From Flavobacterium aquicola (GTDB lineage Bacteria > Bacteroidota > Bacteroidia > Flavobacteriales > Flavobacteriaceae): a stretch of 64,000 bases of DNA. The notes under the pieces are model-generated. The model had not been told where the DNA came from and did no database searches. It saw only the letters and a program-made list of their open reading frames with translations. The translations under genes and the position numbers were made by a program. Below are positions 17,815-28,564 of this stretch, one piece after another. Positions within the stretch are counted from its first letter, which is position 1. Every line of letters begins with the position of its first letter. The stretch lies in contig NZ_QUNI01000002.1 of the NCBI RefSeq assembly GCF_003385115.1, forward strand, positions 248,001 to 312,000. Reading direction: 5' to 3'.

Positions 17815-19374
17815 TTATCGGTAAACACCTATCTCGCTTTTAGAATAGGCAACCAAAAAATCAACTAACTCATTGTTGCTGTCAATCCAATGAGCAAGGT
17901 TTAAATTTTTTGTGACTTGCTTTTTTATTTTAGCGTTCTTAAAGGTAAATGAATATTCTTCATCGAAAAACCCTTTTTTAAAGTGTTTAACACTGTGACT
18001 ATAACTTAATTGGAATAATTTCAAAATCGCAGAATCGTGGTAGCCAAGGGTACAGTCAATAAATTTAGTCATTAAGACGTTCTTTTCATTTCTGAAAAAG
18101 CTGACTATATCTTTACTTACAGGATCTTTTCCATTCCATGCCAACTGTCCATTAAAAACAAGAAGCTCCTCTTTTTCCAATAAGTCTGCACAAATCAAGT
18201 ACATCGGAAGGTAATCATCCGGTAGGCCTAAAGCAGTTCTGACGATGCTGTCAAAAACAGATTGTGGCGAATATATGTGTATTATGATCCGGAATGGTGA
18301 ATTCAGGTTCTGCAAGTGTTCAAAGATATGCTGGATATGTTTTTGCCAGTCAGTATTGTTAAGCGTTGCCGTTTGACATTTCTCCTTGATTTCTGTCAGG
18401 CGGTCTTTGTGTGTGGATTCACATATATTAAAATACTTGATCTGATTATTTCCATCAAGGCCTTTAAGTTCACTGATTAATTGTTCATCAGAAGAACGCG
18501 GATCATCAGCGTAAATTCCAAATTTGCTAATATGGCTAATTGTCCAGTTGGTCTGAGCCAGTTCTGCTTCAAATTTTGATGGGTATCCTATTTCCCCGCT
18601 ATCGGCATAGTCTTCTTTTAATACAGCACATTGTATTATATTTTCCAGATAATCCCGATATTCCTCGAGTGATTCAAATTCTTCTGCCTCCATGTCAAGG
18701 TCCTCATTTCCTTGTAAAAGCTCTAAGTATTTAGGAATTGATTGCGATTGAAATGCAAAACATGTTGCATACATATACATTATACCGTCTTTTTCGAGAT
18801 TAGCATCCATGGATACAACCACGAAATTTTCAAGACCAAATGCTTTGCACTGCTCTTGAATAATAGCGACAGCAACGTCCCTCTTATCGGGCGAAGAGAA
18901 AAGGTCCAACCAGTAAACCGGGCTGAATTGTCCTGTGAGCTGGGTGATTTTCAGGGGTACGATGATCTCTTTGGCGATAGGACGAAAGCTATTGTCAGTG
19001 GTTAATTTTATTCCTTTAATATCGAGGGTAGTCTGGTGATGGCATTCGGAAAATGGCAGTAAGAGCTCGCTCCAGTGGGTAGAGACAATAATGCAGCGGA
19101 TTTCGCTGTCCCGAGCATGATAATTCTGTTTGAGAAGTGAAATATATTTAAAAAGTTCCTGAAGAGTCTGTCTTGAAGCCTGCTGGCTTCGTTTTATTTC
19201 AATTACCACGAAATTATTAAAGCGGTCTTTCGCCAATATATCCACGAATCCGTTTGAGCCCGATACGTTTGGAAGAAAATGCTCTTTTTCCAGCAGTGTC
19301 AGTCCGCTTTCAATAAAATCCAATTGTCCAGCAAGGTAATCCCGGATAGTGGCTTCTGACAAGTCGTTTTTCAT
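17815..19374 (-). CDS. NucS-like PD-(D/E)XK nuclease-domain protein
   Basis: 519 residues. The N-terminal about 110 residues carry an EndoMS/NucS-type restriction-endonuclease fold: Glu30/31 in LLEKEHF, D45 in NGFVDILAKD, E59-I-K61 in VVIEIKRSQQ, and Gln near 72 in the following helix, the spacing of NucS active sites. The remaining about 400 residues are not recognised; they contain an acidic region (EDLDMEAEEFESLEEYRD) and a mixed alpha/beta part. It stands alone, 213 bp upstream of jetA on the same strand, between Wadjet and a putative outer-membrane protein. It may be a single-gene defence nuclease. Any functional link to Wadjet is speculation. Confidence 0.65.
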   Translation of the reverse strand: MKNDLSEATIRDYLAGQLDFIESGLTLLEKEHFLPNVSGSNGFVDILAKDRFNNFVVIEIKRSQQASRQTLQELFKYISLLKQNYHARDSEIRCIIVSTHWSELLLPFSECHHQTTLDIKGIKLTTDNSFRPIAKEIIVPLKITQLTGQFSPVYWLDLFSSPDKRDVAVAIIQEQCKAFGLENFVVVSMDANLEKDGIMYMYATCFAFQSQSIPKYLELLQGNEDLDMEAEEFESLEEYRDYLENIIQCAVLKEDYADSGEIGYPSKFEAELAQTNWTISHISKFGIYADDPRSSDEQLISELKGLDGNNQIKYFNICESTHKDRLTEIKEKCQTATLNNTDWQKHIQHIFEHLQNLNSPFRIIIHIYSPQSVFDSIVRTALGLPDDYLPMYLICADLLEKEELLVFNGQLAWNGKDPVSKDIVSFFRNEKNVLMTKFIDCTLGYHDSAILKLFQLSYSHSVKHFKKGFFDEEYSFTFKNAKIKKQVTKNLNLAHWIDSNNELVDFLVAYSKSEIGVYR

Positions 19375-19605
19375 TTGGAACGTTTAAGTTAATTAAATAT
19401 AGATTTTTACTAAATTTTTTCGCGAACAAATATGCCAGGAATTTTTTGATTACAAGGGCCTATGGCAAAGAAGTGGTTTTTTTTATATAAATCTTATTGC
19501 TGTAGGAAACCGTGTTTTGTAAAAAAAACATTTAAAGGGTCCACAGCTGATTTGTTAAAATTGAGATTACCTAGGAAAAAATGATGGATTTATTATGGCC
19601 AATTT

Positions 19606-21465
19606 TTAGTTGGCCACAATCTTACCGCTATTTTTAAATAAATCAGAAAGTTTCGCAAAACTAAAGCCAACATATAAATAAGTAGGCGATTGATCTTTTG
19701 GTGAGATCATATGAAGGTTTACGCCATAACCGAAAAAAATTTTATTTTTAAATAAACCGACTTGAAGTCCAGTTCCAATTTCCACATCTTTAGCAGTACT
19801 GAAATCTAAATATGAAACATTTAATCCAATCGATGGTTCCAAGAAATTGACAAACTTTCTTTTTTTAGTAAGTGTGACGTAGCCTGTTTCTTTATTTATT
19901 GTTTTTTCAATTCCTCTGTCTTCTTTGTTATATGTCCACATCAATACTACTCCGCCAGAGCCTTTGAAGTTACTTGGTGAAACGGTTGATTGATCAACAT
20001 CTGATTCATGTTGCCTTTTTATTAAAGCAAACATATCCGTAATTTCAGTTTTCCAGCCTGTCTCTCGAATATAATATTTTCCAATTGGCAATCTTGGGGA
20101 ATTTTGCATCTTGTCTTTTTTAGCATCAAGAATCCAAGTTACATACAGATTTAAAACTTCATTTGATTTTGCACCGCTTTTTCCCAAATCTATGGTGGCA
20201 TAAACAAGCTTTTTATATATTATTTTCCCAGCAGCAACTGATAATTTTTCTGAAAGTTCCTGTATATTATTTTCTATAAAAATATAATTAAATTTTCTTT
20301 CTTCTTCTCTTTTTTGAAGTTCAATAGTAAATTTAGTTTCATCAAAAGAATTGTTTTTTTCAATTGTAGTAGCCATGAGAATTTTTTCAAATGGAGATCC
20401 TTTAAATTTAGAAAGTTCAAATAGTGACTTATATGTTTCTGTAATTAATTCAGCATTATTTAATAATGCTAATTCCAATGCTGGATCATTGTCTTCATAT
20501 TTTAATTGCACATTTGATAATTTTTTTTGAGCATCAATAAGAGTTTTTTTAAGAGCATTATATCCTACTAAATCCTTATTTATTAGGGACAGAAATGCCT
20601 TCGTTGCATCCTCTCCTCCTGATTCAAACGAATTCAAGTAATCTAAAACAATACTCACTTCAGTAGAGGCGTAATTATATGATCTTTTAAATGTATTAAT
20701 ATAAATGGCTCTGTCCTCATTATATTGTTCATTATAGGCTTGCAGCATTGTTTCAACTTTATTTTTTATTTCCTTAACTGTAAGACCTGGATCGTCTAAT
20801 TTATTTTTGCTGACCTTAACAGAGGAACTGTAAAAATCATTATATCTATAATTTTCGATTTCTAGGGCGGCAGCAACAACATCACGAATATTAGGATTTT
20901 TTGAATCAACTAATTTTTTAAAGTCATTATTTTTTTCTTCAATAATCTTTTTACGTGTAATATCATCCTTAGTAAAACTGCCATAATACTCAATAAAGCT
21001 ATAATCTGTATCTTTGAGTTCTAAGAACATATTCAATAATTTCTTTGCTATTTCAAATGGAGGTTCTGATTTAATTCCTATTGGAATTCTTTCTACACCA
21101 ATTTCTGAATATGGATTTACTTCAATTTTTCTGGTGCCATTTTCTCCTGATATTTCAGCTTCTAATGAAATTGTACCTTCAAAATCTTTGTTTGAAATAA
21201 GTGCTGTTTTTGCGAAATCTATTTTTATTTCGCCATTAACATCTATGTAATTAAATTTTTGATTTGGAATAATTTTATTACTTTCCCAATTCCAAATAGT
21301 ATCAAACTTTCCTTGAGATGTAGTTTTTTGATACAAAACTGTAAGATATTGTCTGGGGTCTATTTCTTCTAATGTAGTACTTTCTTTTGTCTGAGAAAAT
21401 AAACCAGTTGTAAGAGATACTAAAGCAATAATAAGTGCACGATTAATTGTAAAGATAAATTTCAT
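19606..21465 (-). CDS. Putative outer-membrane beta-barrel protein of unknown role
   Basis: 619 residues. A clear Sec signal peptide (basic start, hydrophobic core IIALVSLTTGLFSQ). The middle is mostly helical and charged. The C-terminal about 110 residues alternate polar and hydrophobic residues (FLEPSIGLNVSYLDF, LQVGLFKNKIFFGYGV, TYLYVGFSFAKL) like strands of a small outer-membrane barrel. No enzyme motif is seen. A secreted protein is odd among cytosolic nucleases and ATPases. It might be island cargo unrelated to defence, or a surface exclusion or receptor-masking factor; neither is shown by the sequence. It stands as a single gene, with 305 bp of plain AT-rich DNA (21466-21771) before the helicase. 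Confidence 0.55.
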   Translation of the reverse strand: MKFIFTINRALIIALVSLTTGLFSQTKESTTLEEIDPRQYLTVLYQKTTSQGKFDTIWNWESNKIIPNQKFNYIDVNGEIKIDFAKTALISNKDFEGTISLEAEISGENGTRKIEVNPYSEIGVERIPIGIKSEPPFEIAKKLLNMFLELKDTDYSFIEYYGSFTKDDITRKKIIEEKNNDFKKLVDSKNPNIRDVVAAALEIENYRYNDFYSSSVKVSKNKLDDPGLTVKEIKNKVETMLQAYNEQYNEDRAIYINTFKRSYNYASTEVSIVLDYLNSFESGGEDATKAFLSLINKDLVGYNALKKTLIDAQKKLSNVQLKYEDNDPALELALLNNAELITETYKSLFELSKFKGSPFEKILMATTIEKNNSFDETKFTIELQKREEERKFNYIFIENNIQELSEKLSVAAGKIIYKKLVYATIDLGKSGAKSNEVLNLYVTWILDAKKDKMQNSPRLPIGKYYIRETGWKTEITDMFALIKRQHESDVDQSTVSPSNFKGSGGVVLMWTYNKEDRGIEKTINKETGYVTLTKKRKFVNFLEPSIGLNVSYLDFSTAKDVEIGTGLQVGLFKNKIFFGYGVNLHMISPKDQSPTYLYVGFSFAKLSDLFKNSGKIVAN

Positions 21466-21771
21466 AAATTTTAGTAATTAGTTGTTAATTAAAAGTATAT
21501 AGATTTAATTTTAATAACTGTTTAATAAATTTTTTGAAAATTTGGGTGTAATTTAATTGATTTAGTGAAAGTAGCTAAAAGATTTAAAAAATACAAGTAT
21601 TCATACTTATATTTTTTATTTAACTTACTTATAATCAGAAAGATGATTTTTTAAAGTACGTTTTAGTTGGATTTACCAGTGAAACGGTGATGAATAAACA
21701 AATAAAGAAAAAAATCAAGGTTTTACTACCTGGTATGTAAATAAAAAATTCTTTGCTTTTATTTAAAAAAA

Positions 21772-24700
21772 CTATTCACTTGAAATTACTTTAAGATTAA
21801 TACCTCCCTCTTTTTTAAGATGATTTAGTGTACATCCTAATAAATTCAGAATGGGCGCAGAGACATTAACTTTTGAAAAACCAGGTTGTACTATGAAAAT
21901 ATCATATGCAATTGGTTTAGTCCACTTGGCAATATTTAACAAACTTTCTAAATCATCAATACTACCTTTTTTTAATCGTGTTTGACCTTTCTGTATTTTT
22001 TTTATTTCTCTTTTTATTAAGTGATTAAATAATTCGTGTCCTTCTCTATATTTCCACACTAAGGACTTTTGTGCTTGTCCACAAACCTCATAAAAATTTT
22101 TAATTTCATTTGATATTTTACCTCCGATAGCATATTTTAAATGATACAATTCTACATTTATTTCATTTTCGAGATTTTTAATAGTAATTATGTCGGCTAT
22201 TTCTCCGCTATTATCGTCATTGTAAATTATATCATAATTACCCGTAGATAATTTTTGAATACAATGATATTGTATAGAATCTTCTTTTATAGTTCCAAAA
22301 CCTTCGGATTCATTTCCTATTGACACCCCTCTCCAATTCCAAGCGATTATATCTTCTCTTGGATAATCTAAAATGTCCTCATTAAATTTAACATAATCAT
22401 TGCCTTGTAAAAAGGAGCCATCATGGAACCATAATTTTGGTGGAAATTCATTGAAAAATTCTGTAATGGTATGAAGCTTTGTACCTATTTTAACTGTTGC
22501 ATCATTTGATGAGGTTTTAACTATTTCAAAATTATATTCTAAACTATCATTAATTAATTGTTTTGATAAGTTTAATTTAAATTTTATTTGCTCTACTTCT
22601 GTATCAAAAGAAAAATACAACTCTCCATTTGTATCAGGATTTAGAATGTTAATTTCTGAACTTGATAAATCAAACTCATTCCTACCTACTTTAAAAATAA
22701 TTTTTGTTTCTATTTGCTTATATATAGAATGATGCCAATCGGCAGAAATAGGGTATATATTTGGAGGCCTTGTTGAACATTTTATAGGCTTTATTGAATT
22801 TTTAAATAAAATATTTGAATCTATGGCATCATTTGATAATTTTTCTCCAACATTATCACACCATTTTAGAAATTCATTTACAGTCCCCCTTGAATATGAC
22901 CAAACTCGACCTTTTCTTGAGCAACCTATAGAAGTCATTTCTCCATTTTCGAACCCAATACCAAATACATTATTACTGATTCCTGATTTTTCTTCTGCTA
23001 ATGATAGGCCTTCTTGTACACCTTTACCATAATATGATTGAAAGCTGATATCTTTTCCTAAGCCTTTTCTTAATCCAAAATTAAATAATTTAACTCTATC
23101 TATTTTGTGAAATGATTTGAAAACATTCTCATCTTTAATTAAAACTGCCTCTTTTTCGTTTCCTATAATTGCATTTGCCAATTCTTGGTATTGGCTTCCT
23201 TTTTCAGAAGAATTAATGAAAAGCAAATTGTTTTTTTGCTCCCAATAAGCTATATAAATATCCCATTCAATATTATATACGTCATTAAAACTTCCCCAAT
23301 CCACATTCTTTCTACTACCTAATAAAATTATAAGTGTTTGTTTTTCACTATTTATTGCAGAAAATTTATGCTCATAGTTATCATATCCTTTTATGCCTTT
23401 TTTAAAATTACTAGGAAACCAGTTGTTTGTTTTGTTTTTATAGACTACTGCACTAAAAGCCGGACGAATATCTTGAAAAGGAATTATAGATTCTTCTAAA
23501 TGATTAAATCCCGATAAAAATTCCTGCAACTCTACCTGTTGTTGGGTAGCCTGTAAACTTAATGTTGGCAAAATAGAATTCCAGTTAGATTCTTTTGCAT
23601 AAAGTAAACTTAACTCTTCATTAATATCAGGTTGATATAAATTTGCAATAAAACTAGCATTTCCTAATACTGCATCTCTACTTGTTCGTGTAAATCTTCC
23701 TGCAAATTGCAAAGTGATGGGTAAGCTTTTTCTAACATCGTGGAATGCCGCTATTTTTAGTTCTGGTAAATCAAAACCTTCTCCCAGCATATCTACACAA
23801 ACAATAATTTTATGTTCCTTATTTACAATGGCTTGTTTTACATTTGTCTTTCCTAAAATTGATGAATGAATTAGTATTGGAGACAAATCAGTATGTTCAC
23901 TATATATTTTAAAAACTTCGGTTGCTCTATATTTATCTTTACATCTTGCCATTAAAATATGTTCATAACCATTTGCAAGATCTTCTCTTAATTTTTGAAC
24001 GGCTACTTGGGCTATTCTTATATCTGAACTTTTTTCATCATATTCACGTATAGGGATAAAATTAATCTCTTTAAAATATCCTTGCTCTTGTGCTTCTTTT
24101 AATGAAAAATTATAAATTATTTTTCCATCTAATATCTGTCCATCATTTCTGTAAGGCGTGGCAGTAAATTGTACTACTTTTTTTTTGTCGAACGATTGTA
24201 TAAATTTATTCCAATTTTTAGCCTTTGAATGGTGAGCTTCATCAACAAAAAGATGTGAACACAATTCAGTTATTTTTCTAATTGTTCAAATGGTCTACCC
24301 GCTACTAAATCCATAGTAGAAATTATGACATTACATTGATCAAAAAAAGTTTCTAGTTCTTCAACCGTTTTAAATCCGGTTTGCAATATCCCTACTTTAG
24401 GATACTTAGCAGTTTGATCCAAAATACTTTTTCCATTTTTATCTAACTGTTTTAGTAAACCAAAATTTGAAAATTTATTAGCTAATTGATTTCGCAATGG
24501 ATCAGATGGAACTGTTACTAATAATTTTTCACATCTATTTGCCACTAAAATGGACATCATTGTTTCTGTTTTTCCAGTTCCAGTTGGTAGTACAACAGTT
24601 GCTATATCATTTGCATTTGTTAGATGTCCTAAAATTGAATGAATAGCACCAATTTGAGGATTCCGTAAACCTATATTACCTTCAATAGGATCTTCTTCCT

Positions 24701-25049
24701 TAAAATTAAATGTATTTTTCCAAGAATTAGTTATACTATAGACAGAATGATTGTTTTTTTGAGGGTGCTTGAGCCAATGTGTTACTGCAATTAAAGAATT
24801 TTGCACATCATTACTTGTGAATTTCTTTGCCAATAGTACATATTCGCAATTGTCGTCAACGTCGTTTTTATTTGATGTAATGCAATAATGATTATTTGAA
24901 TTGTCTGCTGCTACTATTTTAATCTCATCAGTAGTAACAATTTTAAGGTGAAGTTCATTTTCATTACTAATTAAATAAATTATTATATTTTTCTTTGGAC
25001 CTTGACCTATTTTTTCTTCAGTGTATAATTTAGGTATTTTTAAAATCAT
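21772..25049 (-). pseudogene. SF2 (DEAD/DEAH) helicase with nuclease-like C-terminus, split by a frameshift
   Basis: Two frames make one protein of about 1090 residues. The N-terminal part (start ATG 25049, or 25082) ends at TAA 24270-24272 and holds Walker A VVLPTGTGKT. The C-terminal part (frame from 24264 to 21772) continues with LFVDEAHHSKAKNW (DEAH box) and motif VI-like LQFAGRFTRTSRD. A -1 shift in the run GAAAAATAAC near 24272 joins them smoothly as FEQLEK-ITELCSHLFVDEAHH, so one lost A explains the break. Near the end, GEIADIITIKN and VELYHLKYA resemble a PD-(D/E)XK core, so a helicase-nuclease is possible. It may be a true mutation, a sequencing error or a recoding site; no classical slippery heptamer is in frame. 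Confidence 0.75.
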
Positions 25050-25277
25050 AGATAATTCATTTATATATAGTAGTAAAAACAAATATATGAACTATTTAAC
25101 GTTAATAATCGCTCATTTTTTTAAATTTTACACGCTTTTCTATTTTTTAAAATTTAATTGCTATCATATTTTATAGAGTCTAAATGAATTGACAACTAAT
25201 AAGGAAAAACTTTCCAGTATATTTCAAAACTATAAAACTTAGTTAGTTAAATTTAAACCGGCAGATTATTAATCTAT

Positions 25278-26573
25278 TCATTTTTTATTATTTTGTACAA
25301 TTGGCAATTCTATACCTATTTTATAAAACTTCACATAATTATTCACGGGTACATATTCAAAATTATCTTTTACAAAATCTTTTCTTTCTGATTTTTGATC
25401 GGAAAAGATTATTAGGCAATCAATAACTTCATTATGTTTATCTTCCATTTCTAACTCTTTGTAAATGGATTTCATCCTAGCGTAACCGCTTACTTGGCGA
25501 ATATCCTCTTTACTAATATTTCCATCTTTGTATTGAGGTTTGTATTTCGCATCTACCACCATTTGATACTTTTTATCCTTAGTATTAATTATAAAATCAA
25601 TTTCTTGGCGGTTTGTTTTTAAATGGTATTCAACTTCATCTTTAAATGGAAATAGTTCTTTTAATTTGGCAAATACGTACAATTCAAATAATTTACTCAT
25701 ATCAATCCAAAAGGGAGGTGTTTGTACTTCAATTGGATGTACTGTTGATATGGTATAACCGTATCGCTTTAGTATAAACTTTGCCAATTTTAAGGCTTGT
25801 TGGTATTCTTTATATAATGGGTTTGGTTTTATTGTTTTTAGTTCTTCAATTTCTACTTTCTCATCTACTGAATGAAAGGCTGACTGGATATAATTGAATA
25901 AATCCTGTAATTGTTCGGGATTAATTCCCTTTATGTTTTGTATAGCTTTTTGAGAGAACAAAAGTGCTTTCTTTAAAACCTTATTTTCAATGGTGTTTAT
26001 TCCAAATTCATCATACTTGCAATAACTGTAAAGCATTTTGTTTTTAGCATGATTATTTTTGATAGTAGCATTCACTAATATTTTTCCTTTAATCCTACCG
26101 TTTAAATTTTTAACCACTGGATAGTATGATTTTTTCAGTCCTTTTTGAACTATCCTTTTCAATAATTGCAGGTACTGTATCACTAGAAGTGGTGATAATA
26201 AATCCTGAGTTTGGTCAATTTTAATACAAGGTTTATCAAAATTAATTTCACATAAATACTCTAAATGATTGAAATTTTCAGGTTCTTGTAAAGCATCAAA
26301 AAGCATTCTAACATAATTGACTTCTGATTTATCTTTGTTTAATTTAGGTTGAATGTATATTGGTAATTCATTCTCAACAAACCAATCTACACCAACAAAA
26401 TAAGAAGCTTCAATATTTAATCCTTTACTATTTTTTGTTATTTCATAGCAACAACCATCACTTTTTTTCTGCTTGAATAATTTTTTATGAGACTCAATAG
26501 TAGTAAAAGCCGATAAATCATATTCAATTGATTTCGGGTTTTTATAACCATATTGTTCCTTAATGATAATCAT
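25278..26573 (-). CDS. mcrC: McrC-like nuclease subunit of an McrBC restriction system
   Basis: 431 residues; the start shares one base with the mcrB stop (TAATG overlap). The N-terminal part is the McrC DNA/McrB-binding region. The C-terminal part has a PD-(D/E)XK nuclease core: E297 in KLFELYVFAKL, D326 in RQEIDFII and D341-A-K343 in MVVDAKYK. Family role: with GTP-driven McrB rings it cuts DNA between modified-cytosine sites. It is the last gene of the seven-gene restriction operon. 25083-25277 between it and the helicase is AT-rich with no clear terminator. Confidence 0.9.
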   Translation of the reverse strand: MIIIKEQYGYKNPKSIEYDLSAFTTIESHKKLFKQKKSDGCCYEITKNSKGLNIEASYFVGVDWFVENELPIYIQPKLNKDKSEVNYVRMLFDALQEPENFNHLEYLCEINFDKPCIKIDQTQDLLSPLLVIQYLQLLKRIVQKGLKKSYYPVVKNLNGRIKGKILVNATIKNNHAKNKMLYSYCKYDEFGINTIENKVLKKALLFSQKAIQNIKGINPEQLQDLFNYIQSAFHSVDEKVEIEELKTIKPNPLYKEYQQALKLAKFILKRYGYTISTVHPIEVQTPPFWIDMSKLFELYVFAKLKELFPFKDEVEYHLKTNRQEIDFIINTKDKKYQMVVDAKYKPQYKDGNISKEDIRQVSGYARMKSIYKELEMEDKHNEVIDCLIIFSDQKSERKDFVKDNFEYVPVNNYVKFYKIGIELPIVQNNKK

Positions 26574-28564
26574 TATAAACTACTTATCAATGTTTCTATC
26601 TCTTTTGATTGCTTTAAGATGCCATCTTTGACATATTCTTTTAAAATTGGAACAATTTCATATTTCAATTTTAGCCTTATTTGTTTTATTTCGTCTAGCG
26701 GATTGCCTGCTTCGTCTTTTTCTTTTGTGATAAAATAGCTATGTCCAATCATAACATCTTCAGGTTTAAATTCTGGAGATAAATGCTTTGATGCCTTAAA
26801 TTTTGGATTCTTCCAATCCACAGTATCATATTCTTCAATAAATAATTCACAAACATCTTTGAATTTATTTAAACCAGCAGGTCTTATAGGTTCAATATCA
26901 GGTAACACATCTACAAAGGCGAAACGCCTTCTTATTGCATAATCAATATGACCTACGCTTCTATCTGAAGTATTCATTGTACCAATGATATAAAGATTGT
27001 TTGGAAGTAGTAAAGTCCTATTAGGTTCTTGATCGTCTTCTGATGTATCATACAAACTTTCAACTGAAGCTTCTTTAAGATTGTTTTTTTCATGATTATA
27101 CCTGTATTCTAATGCATATATCAATTCACCAAGTACCGAAGGCAAGTTGGCTCTGTTGATTTCATCAAGAATCAATACATACTTACTTTTGGAATTATCA
27201 AAAGCTTCTTTTGCAAATTCCATCAAAATTCTATCTTCAACTTTGTAGAATACCTTATTATCTGAATTTGTTTTAGCTGATATTCCTCTTACAAAATCCT
27301 CATAGCTATATGATGGATGAAATTGAATTATTTTGTATTCTCCTCTTGAAATAATTTGATTGGTCTTGATTTCAATCTCAATTTTTCCCTTTAAGTCAAA
27401 GTTTCCAAATAAGAATTGCATAAATTCAATATTTGTGACATCCGAACCTAAAGCTTTTTTTCTTTCATTAAATAATTCTTGTACTTTTAAATTTTTCTCA
27501 AAAGCATCCAATGAAGAATAATTTTCACCAAATAATTTTAAAATATTTTCAAGACAAGGTATGCTATTAACAGGAAAATATTTTTCAGGATAATAACTAT
27601 GCAGAATTTTTAGTAAAAAGCTAGTTCCTAGGAAGGTGGTTGCTAATTTTATGTTTTTATCTTCAAGTAGGTCAGCTATTAGTTGTACTATTCTTTTAGT
27701 AGCTTCATCATCATTTTCAATATTTGAGGCCAAGCCATGTTTACTGTATTCATTTTTGATTTTGCTCCAATAAATAAGATAAGACCTTGCACTACCAGGG
27801 AAATAATAACCTAAAGAAATCAATCCTCTTTCAATCCACCAACAAAAACTGTCATTTGATCCTGTTCCTATACAATAGCTTTCTTTAGATATATCCTTGA
27901 GATTTGCAATAGGAAATTTAGATTTGAACTCATTTAAAAGTTCTCCATGTCGACTTCGTGCTTTTAAGACTTCTTCACTTTTAGTGTCAAAGTTTTTCAA
28001 AAAATTATCAATTAATTGAATTGAATTTGTAATTACGGAAGCTTTAGTCATTTCTTCCGCTATTAACTTGGCTAATCTTGTTTTACCCGTTCCAGGAGGA
28101 CCTTGAAGAATGATTTGTTTTTTATATTCGAGTAAGTCTATTTTGTCTTGCATTTCCTTTTCTTTTTTAACTAATTGATACCATTTATTAATTCTCTTGA
28201 ATGTAGAGTTTCCCTTTTCCACTTGGGCAAAAGTACCTTGAAAAGGCATGTTTTGATATAGTTCATTTAAGTCTGGAAAAGCTTTTACAGCAGTATTGTA
28301 ATTACTTATAATTTGAACTGAATAATCAATTCCAAAAGAAGGTTGTTTAATTTGATTATTTGGAATTCTATCTAATATTTTTACTAATGCAACTGGTATA
28401 GACCCCTTGTGAACTAATATAATAGAGCCAGATTTTAGATCCAAAAAGCGTTCTCCAGCATATTCAATGTCAGATGTAATTTTATTTTGAGAAAGCACTT
28501 CGTCAGTTATAGTTTCACCTTCTGAACCTGCTTTCATTTGCATTCTGTAAAAAATTTGGCTCAT
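26573..28564 (-). CDS. mcrB: McrB-like AAA+ GTPase with a large inserted domain
   Basis: 663 residues; the start overlaps the HNH gene by 4 bp. N-terminal about 120 residues: a probable recognition domain. Walker A GPPGTGKT at 155-162, then about 240 residues before the usual core resumes with KIIQFHPSYSYEDFVRGI (411-428). Walker B VLILDEINRAN (463-473), the McrB signature GTMNTSDRS (528-536) and arginine-rich RRRFAF (545-550). The insert contains WWIERGLISLGYYFPGSA and a PEKYFPVNS stretch, which look like an extra folded domain inside the AAA+ module. Role: GTP-dependent translocating partner of McrC, recognising modified DNA through the N-terminal domain (family knowledge). Confidence 0.9.
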   Translation of the reverse strand: MSQIFYRMQMKAGSEGETITDEVLSQNKITSDIEYAGERFLDLKSGSIILVHKGSIPVALVKILDRIPNNQIKQPSFGIDYSVQIISNYNTAVKAFPDLNELYQNMPFQGTFAQVEKGNSTFKRINKWYQLVKKEKEMQDKIDLLEYKKQIILQGPPGTGKTRLAKLIAEEMTKASVITNSIQLIDNFLKNFDTKSEEVLKARSRHGELLNEFKSKFPIANLKDISKESYCIGTGSNDSFCWWIERGLISLGYYFPGSARSYLIYWSKIKNEYSKHGLASNIENDDEATKRIVQLIADLLEDKNIKLATTFLGTSFLLKILHSYYPEKYFPVNSIPCLENILKLFGENYSSLDAFEKNLKVQELFNERKKALGSDVTNIEFMQFLFGNFDLKGKIEIEIKTNQIISRGEYKIIQFHPSYSYEDFVRGISAKTNSDNKVFYKVEDRILMEFAKEAFDNSKSKYVLILDEINRANLPSVLGELIYALEYRYNHEKNNLKEASVESLYDTSEDDQEPNRTLLLPNNLYIIGTMNTSDRSVGHIDYAIRRRFAFVDVLPDIEPIRPAGLNKFKDVCELFIEEYDTVDWKNPKFKASKHLSPEFKPEDVMIGHSYFITKEKDEAGNPLDEIKQIRLKLKYEIVPILKEYVKDGILKQSKEIETLISSL

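Noticed and set aside
24255..24285. Classical -1 ribosomal frameshift signal in the helicase
   Set aside because: The in-frame codons are GAA AAA TAA, which do not form an X-XXY-YYZ heptamer; a mutation or error is simpler.
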